64,000 nt of DNA, taken from Burkholderiaceae bacterium (GTDB lineage Bacteria; Pseudomonadota; Gammaproteobacteria; Burkholderiales; Burkholderiaceae_C). Below are positions 8,644-16,774 of the stretch, in pieces. The first letter of the stretch is position 1; every line of letters starts with the position of its first letter. Under the pieces are notes generated by a model that worked only from the letters and a program-made list of their open reading frames with translations, ran no database searches and was not told the origin of the DNA. The translations under genes and the position numbers were made by a program. Where the stretch lies: assembly GCA_024235915.1 (NCBI GenBank), contig JACKLO010000024.1, forward strand, positions 21,417 to 85,416. Reading direction: 5' to 3'.

Positions 8644-10122
8644 ATGCGCCTGGTGATCGCGCAGATGAAGCACGAGACCAACACCTTCTCGCCGGTGCCC
8701 ACGCCGCTGGCGCGCTTTGCGGTGGGTGGCGGGGAGCCCTTGTCGGGCGAGGCCGCGCGCGACGCCTGCCGCGGCACCGGGTCGGCGCTGGCCGCCTTCG
8801 TGGAACAGGCCGAAGCGGCCGGCGCGGACATCGTGCTGCCCATCGCCGCCAACGCTTGGCCCAGCGGACCGGTCGACGAGGCGGCGTACGAGCACATGGC
8901 CGGCCGCATCGTCGACGCCGCGGCCGCCGGCTGCGACGGCGTGCTGCTGGACCTGCACGGCGCGATGGTGGCCGAACACCTGGACGATGGCGAAGGCGTA
9001 CTGCTGAGGCGCGTGCGTGCCGTGGCGCCCGGCGTGCCGATCGGCGTGGCGCTGGACATGCACACCAACCTGTCGGACACCATGGGTGCGCACAGCAGCG
9101 TGATGGCCGGCTACCAGACCTACCCGCACGTGGACATGCACGGCACCGGCCAGCGCGCCGGCCGTGCACTGCTGGCCCAGCTGCAGGGCCGGGCCCGGCC
9201 CACGATGGCCTGGGGCCGGCGGCCGATGCTGCCGCACGTGATGCGCCAGGGCACGCACGACGGGCCGAACCGCGCCTTGCAGGCCCGTTGCCGCGAGATG
9301 GAGTCCCAGGGCGCGCTGTGCGCCACCGTCTTCGTCGGATTCCCCAATGCCGATGTCGAGTTCGCCGGCCTGTCGGCCGTGGTCGTCACCGATGGCGACG
9401 ACGCGCTGGCGCGGCGCTGGTGCGACGAATTGCTCGACACGGCCTGGGCGCAGCGCGAAGGCTTCGTCTTCGCGCCCGAGCCCCTGGCCGACTCGATGGC
9501 CCGCGCTCGGCAGCTGGCCGCGGATGGCGGCCCGGTGGTGCTGCTCGACCACTGCGACAACTGCGCCAGCGGCGGCACCATGGACACGATGACGGTGCTC
9601 GGTGCCATGCTCGACGCCGGCCTGCAGGACGCCGTGGCCTTTGCCGTCTTCGACCCCGAAGCCGCCCGCGCCATGCACGCCGCCGGCGTCGGCGCCACGC
9701 TGACCCTGACGCTGGGCGGCAAGCTGGCGATGCCGGCGCTCGGTCTGGCCGGCACGCCGCGAACGGTCACGGGTCGGGTGGTACACCTGGGCGACGGCCG
9801 CTTCCGCAACCGCGGCCCGATGGCGGCCGGCGAGTCGAACGACATGAGGCCGACGGCGGTGCTGGACACCGGTGGCGTGCGCATCGTCGTCATCTCCAAC
9901 CACGTGGAACCGCACGACCTGGCCGCCTTCGACGCCGTCGGCATCGACCCGGCACGGGCTCGGTTCCTGATGCTCAAGAGCCGCGTGCACTGGCGGGCCG
10001 GGCTGGGGTCGCTGGCACGGCACATTGTCGAATGCAACGGCACCGGCGTCTGCACCTCAGACTACGCCGCCCTGCCCTTCCACCGCCTGCGGCGGCCGAT
10101 CTACCCGCTGGATCCGCTTTGA
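8644..10122 (+). CDS. M81 family metallopeptidase (MlrC-like), copy 1
   Basis: 492-residue MlrC-type zinc hydrolase. Family motifs are visible: HETNTF at residues 10-15, LDMHTN with D138 and H140, and YPHVDMH with H162, which match the Asp/His/His zinc site of the family. MlrC itself cleaves linearised microcystin fragments, but most M81 proteins sit in amino-acid or peptide catabolic clusters and their substrates are unknown. The gene starts a + strand run of five, with the next gene starting on a TTG that overlaps this stop codon. A second M81 gene lies at 15272-16774. The weak AGGG 12 bases before ATG 8644 fits this start. Confidence 0.88.
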   Translation: MRLVIAQMKHETNTFSPVPTPLARFAVGGGEPLSGEAARDACRGTGSALAAFVEQAEAAGADIVLPIAANAWPSGPVDEAAYEHMAGRIVDAAAAGCDGVLLDLHGAMVAEHLDDGEGVLLRRVRAVAPGVPIGVALDMHTNLSDTMGAHSSVMAGYQTYPHVDMHGTGQRAGRALLAQLQGRARPTMAWGRRPMLPHVMRQGTHDGPNRALQARCREMESQGALCATVFVGFPNADVEFAGLSAVVVTDGDDALARRWCDELLDTAWAQREGFVFAPEPLADSMARARQLAADGGPVVLLDHCDNCASGGTMDTMTVLGAMLDAGLQDAVAFAVFDPEAARAMHAAGVGATLTLTLGGKLAMPALGLAGTPRTVTGRVVHLGDGRFRNRGPMAAGESNDMRPTAVLDTGGVRIVVISNHVEPHDLAAFDAVGIDPARARFLMLKSRVHWRAGLGSLARHIVECNGTGVCTSDYAALPFHRLRRPIYPLDPL

Positions 10123-11783
10123 ACACCACCACCGTCTTCGCCGCCCACCGCATCGTCACGCTGGAACCGGGCCAGCCCGAGGCCACACACGTGGCGGTGC
10201 GCGACGGCCGCGTCCTCGCCGTCGGCGACCTGGCGCGCATGGCGGCCTGGGGCCCGTTCACGCTCGACGAGCGCTTTGCGGATCGCGTCCTGCTGCCGGG
10301 CTTCGTCGAAGGCCACTGCCACCTGGCCGAAGGCGGTGTGTGGCGCGACGTCTACCTCGGCTGGCACGAGCGCTGCGGCCCGGACGGCCGCATCTGGCCG
10401 GCACTGCGCAGCATGGCCGCCGTGGTCGAGCGGCTGCGCGAGGCGAACGTGCGCATGGCCGCCGCTGGCCTGGGCCCCGAGGTGCCGCTGGTCGGCTGGG
10501 GATTCGATCCGATCTACTTCGGCGGCGAACGCATGACGGTGCGCACGTTGGACGCGGTGGATGCCTCCCCCACCGCGCGGCCCATCGTCATCGTGCACGC
10601 TAATGTGCACCTGCTCAACGCCAACCGCACGATGCTGGCCCGCGCCGGCATCGATGAGCACGTGGAGGTCGAAGGCGTGGGCCGCTTCGACGACGGCCAG
10701 CCCGACGGCGAACTGCGCGAACCGGCGGCCATGTACCTGGTCTTCAAGCACACCGGCCCGGTCGGCCCGATGGCACCGCTGAGCGACGGCGCGCTGCACG
10801 ACTTCGGCCGCATCGCCTGCCGCGCCGGCGTGACCACCGCCACCGACCTCGTCAACAAGCTCACCGAGGCTGACCTGGCGCGGCTGGAAGCCTATGCCGA
10901 CGACGACGAGGCCTGCCGCGTGCGTTTGCTGCCGGCCTTCCAGGCCTTCCACGGCACGCATGGTGCGGCCGCCGGTGCCGAATACGTGGCCGGGCTGCGC
11001 ACCCGCAGCCGCGAGCGACTGCGCTACGGGCTGGTGAAGATGATGCTCGACGGCTCCATCCAGGGCTACTCCGCGCGGCTGCGCTGGCCGGGCTACGTCA
11101 ACGGCGCGGCCAACGGCATCTGGGTCACGGCGCCGGCGCAGTACGAGGCTGACTTCGAGACCTACCACCGCGCCGGGCTGACCATCCACACCCACACCAA
11201 CGGCGACGAGGCCAGCGAAGCCGCCATCGAGGCCATCGAGCGCGTGCTGGCACGTGCCCCGCGCCCCGGCCACCGGCACACGCTGCAGCACGGCCAGATG
11301 ATCGACCGCGCGCAGCTCCGTCGCATGGCCGCGCTGGGCCTGCACGCCAACCTGTTCCCCAACCACCTCTGGTATTGGGGCGATGCCCACCACGACATGA
11401 CGCTGGGCCCCGACCGCGCGGCGCGCATGAACGCCTGCCGCAGCGCGCTGGACGCCGGCGTGCCGCTGGCCATCCATTCCGACGCACCAGTAACGCCGCT
11501 GGGGCCGCTGTTCAGCGTCTGGTGCGCCGTCAACCGCGTCACGCCGGCCGGTCGCGTGCTCGGCAGCGGCGAACGGCTGACGGTGGACGAGGCGCTGCAT
11601 GCCGTCACGCTGGGCCCGGCCGCGACGCTGGGGCTGGACGGCGAGATCGGCAGCATCGCCGTGGGCAAGCGCGCCGACTTCGCGGTGCTCGCGCAGGACC
11701 CGCGCGACATGCCGCCGGAGGCGCTGAAGGACATCACGGTACACGGCACCGTGCTCGGCGGCCGCTGCTTCGCCGCCAACTGA
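10119..11783 (+). CDS. Amidohydrolase family protein (YtcJ-like, Amidohydro_3)
   Basis: 554-residue metal-dependent hydrolase. The N-terminal beta-sandwich strand pattern (AAHRIVTLEPG) leads to the metal motif GFVEGHCHLAEGG with its H-X-H, later HTHTNGDEAS and a C-terminal HSDAPVTPLGP Asp region, and it closes with GKRADFAVLAQDP as in this superfamily. I place the start at TTG 10119, which overlaps the M81 stop as TTGA. The conserved N-terminus begins immediately after it, and the longer upstream frame runs antisense through unrelated genes. The adjacent COG0523 GTPase is a candidate metal chaperone for this enzyme. The exact reaction is unknown; related proteins deacylate or hydrolyse amides and cyclic amides. 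Confidence 0.82.
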   Translation: MNTTTVFAAHRIVTLEPGQPEATHVAVRDGRVLAVGDLARMAAWGPFTLDERFADRVLLPGFVEGHCHLAEGGVWRDVYLGWHERCGPDGRIWPALRSMAAVVERLREANVRMAAAGLGPEVPLVGWGFDPIYFGGERMTVRTLDAVDASPTARPIVIVHANVHLLNANRTMLARAGIDEHVEVEGVGRFDDGQPDGELREPAAMYLVFKHTGPVGPMAPLSDGALHDFGRIACRAGVTTATDLVNKLTEADLARLEAYADDDEACRVRLLPAFQAFHGTHGAAAGAEYVAGLRTRSRERLRYGLVKMMLDGSIQGYSARLRWPGYVNGAANGIWVTAPAQYEADFETYHRAGLTIHTHTNGDEASEAAIEAIERVLARAPRPGHRHTLQHGQMIDRAQLRRMAALGLHANLFPNHLWYWGDAHHDMTLGPDRAARMNACRSALDAGVPLAIHSDAPVTPLGPLFSVWCAVNRVTPAGRVLGSGERLTVDEALHAVTLGPAATLGLDGEIGSIAVGKRADFAVLAQDPRDMPPEALKDITVHGTVLGGRCFAAN

Positions 11784-11789
11784 GCCGCG

Positions 11790-12713
11790 GTGCCGCGCAT
11801 CCCCTTCGTCGTGATCGGCGGCTTCCTGGGCGCCGGCAAGACCACACTGCTCAACCGCTGGCTGCGCGAAGCGGCGGGCCAGCGCCTGGCGGTGCTGGTC
11901 AACGACTTCGGCGCCATCGACGTCGACGGCACCCTGCTGGACACCGCCGCCGGTCATCGCACGATGGCGCTGGCCAACGGCTGCGTGTGCTGCGCCATCG
12001 GCGACGACCTGGGCGGCGCGCTGACCCAGGTGCTGGCGATGACGCCCCCGGTGGACGCCATCGTCGTCGAGACCAGCGGCGTGGCCGACCCCTGGCGCGT
12101 GGCGCAGTACGCGCTGGCCGACCCGGCGCTCGTACTGGAAGCGGTGGTGGTGCTGGTCGACGCCACCGCCATCGTGGCCATGGACGCCGACCCGCGGCTC
12201 ACGGAGAGCCTGCGCCGCCCGCTGGCGCATGCCGACCTCGTGCTGCTGAACCACGCCGACCGCTGCAGCGCCTTCGCTCTGGCCGACGCCGAGGCCTGGG
12301 CCTGTGCGCACGCGCCGAATGCGGTGCGACTCACGGCGGCGCACGCCGCCCTGCCCTGGGGCGCGGCCTGCGGCGCCGGCCTGCACGAGGCCCGCGGCGG
12401 CTGGCCCGCTGGGCCGGACCCGGCGCATGGCCGCCGCTTCATCCAGTGGTCGACACGGGCGGGCGGTCCCTACGACGCGACGCGGCTGCGCCAATGGCTG
12501 CGGCAGTTGCCCGCCGGCGTGCTGCGCCTGAAAGGTGTGCTGCCGCTGGCCGACGGCCGCTGGGCCGAGCTGCAGTACGCCGGCCGCCACGGCAGCCTGC
12601 GCCTGCGCGAGGCGGGCACGGTCGCCGGGCCGGCGCTGGTGGCCATCGGCCTGGCCGGCGAACTGCCCGAGCAAACCCTCGCCGAGGGCCTCGTGGCGGC
12701 CGCGCACGGCTAA
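11790..12713 (+). CDS. COG0523 (CobW/G3E) family GTP-binding metallochaperone-like protein
   Basis: 307-residue G3E-family P-loop GTPase. Walker A GAGKTT is at residues 14-19, the metal-binding signature NGCVCC is near 70, and ETSGVADP corresponds to the Walker B/Glu segment. The shorter CobW C-terminal domain follows. COG0523 proteins are generally thought to insert or supply a transition metal, most often zinc or cobalt, to a client enzyme. Here the gene begins six bases after a metal-dependent amidohydrolase gene, next to an M81 zinc peptidase, so one of these may be the client. The GTG start at 11790 has no strong ribosome binding site and probably depends on coupling. Confidence 0.87.
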   Translation: MPRIPFVVIGGFLGAGKTTLLNRWLREAAGQRLAVLVNDFGAIDVDGTLLDTAAGHRTMALANGCVCCAIGDDLGGALTQVLAMTPPVDAIVVETSGVADPWRVAQYALADPALVLEAVVVLVDATAIVAMDADPRLTESLRRPLAHADLVLLNHADRCSAFALADAEAWACAHAPNAVRLTAAHAALPWGAACGAGLHEARGGWPAGPDPAHGRRFIQWSTRAGGPYDATRLRQWLRQLPAGVLRLKGVLPLADGRWAELQYAGRHGSLRLREAGTVAGPALVAIGLAGELPEQTLAEGLVAAAHG

Positions 12714-12740
12714 CATCACCGGGCACCCGAGGAGTCGGCC

Positions 12741-13583
12741 ATGAGCCTGCAGATCCAGCCCTTCAGCCCGGCCATCGGCGCCCGTGTCAGCGGTGTGCGC
12801 CTGGCCGGTGGCATCGACGACGCCACGCGCGACGCGCTGATGGCGGCGCTGCTCGAGCACCACGTGCTGTTCTTCGAGGACCAGCCGATCGCGCCGACCG
12901 AACAGCGCGACCTGGCTCGCCGCTTCGGCGAGTTGATCACGCACCCGATCTACCCCCACGCGCCGGGCGTGCCCGAGATCGTGGTGCTCGACACCAGCGA
13001 TCACAACCCGCCGGACAACGACAACTGGCACACCGACGTCACCTTCCTGGCCGAGCCGGCCATGGGCGCCATCCTGTCGGCCCAGCACCTGCCGCCGCGT
13101 GGTGGCGACACGCTGTGGGCCAGCGGCATCGCCGCGTTCGAGGCACTGTCCAAGCCTTGGCAGCGCATGCTCTGCGGCCTGCACGCCGAGCACGACATCC
13201 TGCGCTCCTTCCCGGCCTGGCGCTTTGCGCGCACGCCCGAGGAGAAGGTGCGCTGGGAGCAGGCGCGCATCGACCACCCGCCGCGGCTGCACCCAGTGAT
13301 CCGCACGCACCCGGTCAGCGGCCGCCAGGGGCTGTTCGTCAACGAAGGCTTCACCGCCCGCATCGTCGAGCTGAACCCCACCGAGAGCGACGCCGTGCTG
13401 CGCCAGCTGTTCGCGCACATCGCCAAGCCGGAGTTCACCGTGCGCTGGCGCTGGAAACTGGGCGACATCGCCTTCTGGGACAACCGGCTGACGCAGCACT
13501 ACGCCACCGCCGACTACGTGCCGGCACGGCGCGTGATGCACCGCGCCACGATCAAAGGCAACGCGCCGTTCTACCGTGCCTGA
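12741..13583 (+). CDS. TauD/TfdA family Fe(II)/2-oxoglutarate-dependent dioxygenase
   Basis: 280-residue non-haem iron oxygenase that couples 2-oxoglutarate decarboxylation to hydroxylation of a substrate. The metal-binding H-X-D is visible in NWHTDVTF near residue 94, and the distal His with the 2-oxoglutarate-binding Arg lies in RRVMHRATIKG close to the C-terminus. The length and the DTLWAS and QHYATADY blocks fit the taurine dioxygenase group, whose members also act on alpha-ketoglutarate-dependent herbicide and sulfonate substrates. GAGGAG nine bases before ATG 12741 supports the start. It overlaps the following alpha/beta hydrolase gene by eight bases, so the two products may act in sequence. 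Confidence 0.88.
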   Translation: MSLQIQPFSPAIGARVSGVRLAGGIDDATRDALMAALLEHHVLFFEDQPIAPTEQRDLARRFGELITHPIYPHAPGVPEIVVLDTSDHNPPDNDNWHTDVTFLAEPAMGAILSAQHLPPRGGDTLWASGIAAFEALSKPWQRMLCGLHAEHDILRSFPAWRFARTPEEKVRWEQARIDHPPRLHPVIRTHPVSGRQGLFVNEGFTARIVELNPTESDAVLRQLFAHIAKPEFTVRWRWKLGDIAFWDNRLTQHYATADYVPARRVMHRATIKGNAPFYRA

Positions 13584-14367
13584 CACCGGCACGCGGCTGC
13601 GCGTCGACGGCACCGAGTTGCTGATCGACGGCCACGGGCCGGCCACGCTGGTGATGGTGCACGGCTGGCCCGACACGGCCGCGCTCTGGGCCCCGCAGGT
13701 GGCGCACTTCCGCGACCGATTCCGCTGCGTGCGCTTCACGCTGCCGGGCTTCGACGTGCACGGGCCGCGTCGAGCGCTGACTCTGCAGGCCATGGTCGAC
13801 CATCTGGCGGCGATCGTCGACGCGGTCAGCCCGGACGCGCCGGTGACGCTGATGCTGCACGACTGGGGCGCGGTCTACGGCTACCAGGTCGCGATGCAAC
13901 ACCCGCAGCGGGTGGCACGTATCGTCGGCATCGACGTCGGCGAGACGGCCTCCGGCGAGTTCCTGCGCAGCCTGCCGTGGCAGGCCAAGGCCGGCGTCCT
14001 GGCCTATCAGGGCTGGCTGGCCCTGGCGTACCGGCTGCCGCAAGCGCTGGGCGACCGGATGACAAGGTGGATGGCGCGCCAGCTGCGCGCGCCGGGCGAC
14101 CCGGCCACGATCGGTGCCACGATGAACCACTCGTACGTCATGCAGTTCACCGGCGGCTTCAAGGGGTCACGCCGCGTGGTGCCCACGTGCCCGATGCTGT
14201 TCGTCTACGGCACGCGCAAGCCCTTCCTGTTCCACGCCCCGGCCTGGGCCGAGCGCATCGGCGCCCCACCAGGCAGTGCCGTCCACGGCTTGAAGGCCGG
14301 GCACTGGGTGATGGTGAACCAGCCCGACGCCTTCCACCGCCTGGTGGACGACTGGCTGGCAAGCTGA
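13576..14367 (+). CDS. Alpha/beta hydrolase, epoxide-hydrolase-like (Asp nucleophile)
   Basis: 263-residue alpha/beta-fold enzyme. The oxyanion motif HGWPD is at residues 29-33 and the nucleophile elbow reads HDWGAVYG near 95, with Asp rather than Ser. GHW near the C-terminus supplies the catalytic His. An Asp elbow with HGWPD is typical of epoxide hydrolases and haloalkane dehalogenases, so hydrolysis of an epoxide or halide is more likely than ester cleavage. The GTG start lies within the last codons of the dioxygenase gene and lacks a clear ribosome binding site, so translation is probably coupled. It ends 17 bases before a convergent EamA transporter gene. Confidence 0.84.
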   Translation: MPDTGTRLRVDGTELLIDGHGPATLVMVHGWPDTAALWAPQVAHFRDRFRCVRFTLPGFDVHGPRRALTLQAMVDHLAAIVDAVSPDAPVTLMLHDWGAVYGYQVAMQHPQRVARIVGIDVGETASGEFLRSLPWQAKAGVLAYQGWLALAYRLPQALGDRMTRWMARQLRAPGDPATIGATMNHSYVMQFTGGFKGSRRVVPTCPMLFVYGTRKPFLFHAPAWAERIGAPPGSAVHGLKAGHWVMVNQPDAFHRLVDDWLAS

Positions 14368-14384
14368 ACGTCAGCCCGCCGGGT

Positions 14385-15257
14385 TCAACGCCGAGCCATC
14401 GCCCGCATCGCCAGTGCTGCCCCGCCCAGTACTGCGGCGAAGCCCAGCAGATCCAGCCCACCGGGGCGGTCACCCACCAGCAACATGGCCCCGAGCACGC
14501 CCACCACCGGCACCGCCAGCGTGGTGAGCCCGGCCACGGTGGCCGACACGGCACCCAGCAGGCGGTACCAGAGCACGTAGGCCACTGCGGTGGCGATGAG
14601 GACGTGAAAACCCATCGCCACGATCACCGCAGCTGGCCAGGCGGTCGGCCATGCCTCGCCGGCCACCGCCGCGGCGGCCAGCGCGGCCAATGCGCCGACG
14701 GCCAACTGCCAGGCGGTCGCCACGACGCGGTCGCCCGTCATCGGCCAGCGCTTCATCACCATGCTGCCCAGCGCCCAGACCAGCGCGGCCAGCAGCGGGA
14801 ACACCAACCCGGCCACCGAGGCGCCGTGCAGCGCGCCGTCCAGCACCGGCCAGGCCAGCACGGCCACACCGGCCATGCCCAGCGCCAGCGCCGCCGCGCC
14901 AGCGCTGCCCAGCCGTTCGCCCAGCAGCAGCGCGGCCAGCGCCGCGTTCATCATCGGCATCGTGAAGGTCAGCACCGCGGCGCGCGATGTGCTGGTGTTG
15001 AGCTGCGCGAACGCGGTGGCGAAGTTGAACAGCGCCACCGTGAAGCCGCCGCCGATCAGGATGGGAATGGCGTCGGCGCGGCGCGGTCGCAGGTCCCGGC
15101 CCTGCCAGGCCGCCAACGCGAACAGCACGAGCACGCCACCGCCCAGACCGATGCCGCGCGCCAGGAACGGCGGCACGGTGCCGAGGATGATCTTCACCGC
15201 CGGCCAGTTCAGGCCCCAGGCCAGCGCCAGCACCACCGGGATCCAGCGCAGCGGCAT
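14385..15257 (-). CDS. EamA/DMT family transporter
   Basis: 290-residue inner-membrane protein with about ten hydrophobic segments arranged as two EamA repeats, as in drug/metabolite exporters such as RhaT- or YdcZ-type carriers. The opening MPLRWIPVVLALAWGLNWPA and the glycine-rich SRAAVLTFTMPM segment are characteristic. It lies 14 bases after the second M81 gene and is the last gene of the peptide-transporter operon, which suggests export of an end product or an amino acid. ATG 15257 is preceded by only a weak AGG. The substrate cannot be predicted. Confidence 0.85.
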   Translation of the reverse strand: MPLRWIPVVLALAWGLNWPAVKIILGTVPPFLARGIGLGGGVLVLFALAAWQGRDLRPRRADAIPILIGGGFTVALFNFATAFAQLNTSTSRAAVLTFTMPMMNAALAALLLGERLGSAGAAALALGMAGVAVLAWPVLDGALHGASVAGLVFPLLAALVWALGSMVMKRWPMTGDRVVATAWQLAVGALAALAAAAVAGEAWPTAWPAAVIVAMGFHVLIATAVAYVLWYRLLGAVSATVAGLTTLAVPVVGVLGAMLLVGDRPGGLDLLGFAAVLGGAALAMRAMARR

Positions 15258-15271
15258 GGCCTGGGGCCAGT

Positions 15272-16774
15272 TCAGGGGCGTCGGCGGATGCTCGCCGGCA
15301 GCTTGCGCCAGGGCAGGTCCGCCGGGTCGGCCGCCATCGGCCCCGGTGCCTTGGCCACCAGCACGGCGCGGGCAATCGGCGTGAAATCGGCGCGGAAGTG
15401 GTTGGAGCTCTTGACGGCGACGATGCGCATGGCCTCGGGCTGCACGCCGAGCATGCGCAGCATCTCGCGGTCCAGCAGCTGGGCCTTGCCGCTGACCACG
15501 GCGATCAGCAGGCCGTCGCAGGCCAGCAGCGCGCTGGCGCGGAACTGCGTGGTCATGCCGGTCATCATCGGGCCCTTGAGCGTGCAGCGGCCGTCGGCCA
15601 GGGCCCGCACCGTGAAGCGGCCGGCGAACGGCGGGTCGCTCAGCGGCCCGCCGGCCCACAGCGGCACGGCCTGGCCGACATGACCTTCGAACGTGCCCCC
15701 CAGCCCCACGGCATGGGCACGCGCCGCGGCCTCGGGGTCGTAGAGCATGCCTACGATCACGCGGTCCGGATGCTGCTGCCCGGCGCCCTGGGAGCGCAGC
15801 GCATGCAGCATGCCGGTGGTGTTGCTGTCGGCGCCGGCGCCGCTGTTGTCCTGCGTGTCGGCGATGACCACCGGCCCGGCGCCGGGAAGTGCCAGGGCCT
15901 GACGCACGGCCGCCTCGGGCTGCAGCACGTCGAGGCGCCAGATGCTCGGGTCGGCGACCTGGTCGTAGAGCGCGTCCACGCTGTGCCGCGCCTGGTCCCC
16001 GTAGGCCCAGACGGTGGGCGCACATTCGGCGAAGTCCGCGGCCGGGAAGCCCATGCAGAAGCTGGGCATGCTGGCGTGCGCGTCGTCGAGCTCGCCCAGG
16101 CGCGCGTAGCAGGCGTCGGCCGGCGCCATCCAGGTGCTTTGCGCCGGCAGCGGGATCAGGAAGGGCAGCCGCCGCCAGGCCAGCGGCTCGCGCCGGCCGG
16201 CCCGCAGCCGGCGCACCAGCATCTGCGCCGCGCGCTCGCCGGTGGCGGCCATGTCCACGTGCGGGTAGGTGCGGTAGGCCACCAGCGCGTCGGCCAGCGC
16301 CAGCATGCGTTCGGTGACGTTGGCGTGCAGGTCCAGGCTGGCCACCAGCGGGAACGCCGGGCCCACCACGGCGCGCACGCGGGCCAGCAGTTCGCCTTCG
16401 CAGTCGTCCACGTGCTGCGCCACCGCAGCGCCGTGCAGGTCCAGGTAGACCGCATCCAGGCCCTTCGGGTCGGCCACCGCGGCGCGCAGGTCGTCCACGA
16501 TGGCGTCGGCGATGCGCTCGAAGGCGTCCTCCGTGACGTAGCTCGACGGCGTGGCGCCACCCCAGCCCGAGGGCACCAGCGTCCAGCCGCGCGACGCGGC
16601 GGCGTCGATGAAGCCGCCGGTGGGCGCGTTGACGCCGCGGAAGGTGTCCAGCATGGCCTGCCCGCGCGACCAGGCCGGGAAACCGTCGCCGCGCTGGAAG
16701 GCCGCCCAGTCGGCGAGGCTGGGCGCGAAGGTGTTGGTCTCGTGCTGGAAACCGGCGATGAAGACACGCGTCAA
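15272..16774 (-). CDS. M81 family metallopeptidase (MlrC-like), copy 2
   Basis: 500-residue M81 hydrolase with the motifs HETNTF (residues 11-16), SLDLHANVTERM and RTYPHVDM, matching the zinc-binding residues seen in copy 1. The two copies share the motifs but differ widely elsewhere, so they are diverged paralogues or separate acquisitions. The start is TTG 16774: CAGGAG lies seven bases upstream and the codon overlaps the stop of the ATPase gene as TTGA. It sits in the operon of the peptide importer, so its substrate is probably a compound delivered by that importer. Confidence 0.88.
   Translation of the reverse strand: MTRVFIAGFQHETNTFAPSLADWAAFQRGDGFPAWSRGQAMLDTFRGVNAPTGGFIDAAASRGWTLVPSGWGGATPSSYVTEDAFERIADAIVDDLRAAVADPKGLDAVYLDLHGAAVAQHVDDCEGELLARVRAVVGPAFPLVASLDLHANVTERMLALADALVAYRTYPHVDMAATGERAAQMLVRRLRAGRREPLAWRRLPFLIPLPAQSTWMAPADACYARLGELDDAHASMPSFCMGFPAADFAECAPTVWAYGDQARHSVDALYDQVADPSIWRLDVLQPEAAVRQALALPGAGPVVIADTQDNSGAGADSNTTGMLHALRSQGAGQQHPDRVIVGMLYDPEAAARAHAVGLGGTFEGHVGQAVPLWAGGPLSDPPFAGRFTVRALADGRCTLKGPMMTGMTTQFRASALLACDGLLIAVVSGKAQLLDREMLRMLGVQPEAMRIVAVKSSNHFRADFTPIARAVLVAKAPGPMAADPADLPWRKLPASIRRRP

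Noticed and set aside
5653..10023. A single 1456-codon frame on the - strand
   Set aside because: Only the last 493 codons encode an amidase. The rest is open because of high G+C and runs antisense or out of frame through amidase B and the M81 gene.
7173..11783. A 1536-codon frame on the + strand
   Set aside because: Real coding starts at 10119 (amidohydrolase). The earlier part is out of frame with, or antisense to, the M81 peptidase and amidase genes.
10101..13793. 1230-codon antisense frame over the amidohydrolase-dioxygenase run
   Set aside because: Low-complexity His/Arg/Gln/Val product typical of the reverse frame of G+C-rich genes; five real genes cover the other strand.
8644..16774. 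Microcystin degradation (mlr) cluster
   Set aside because: M81 proteins are MlrC-like, but no MlrA-type membrane protease, MlrB or MlrD is present, so a microcystin pathway is not supported.
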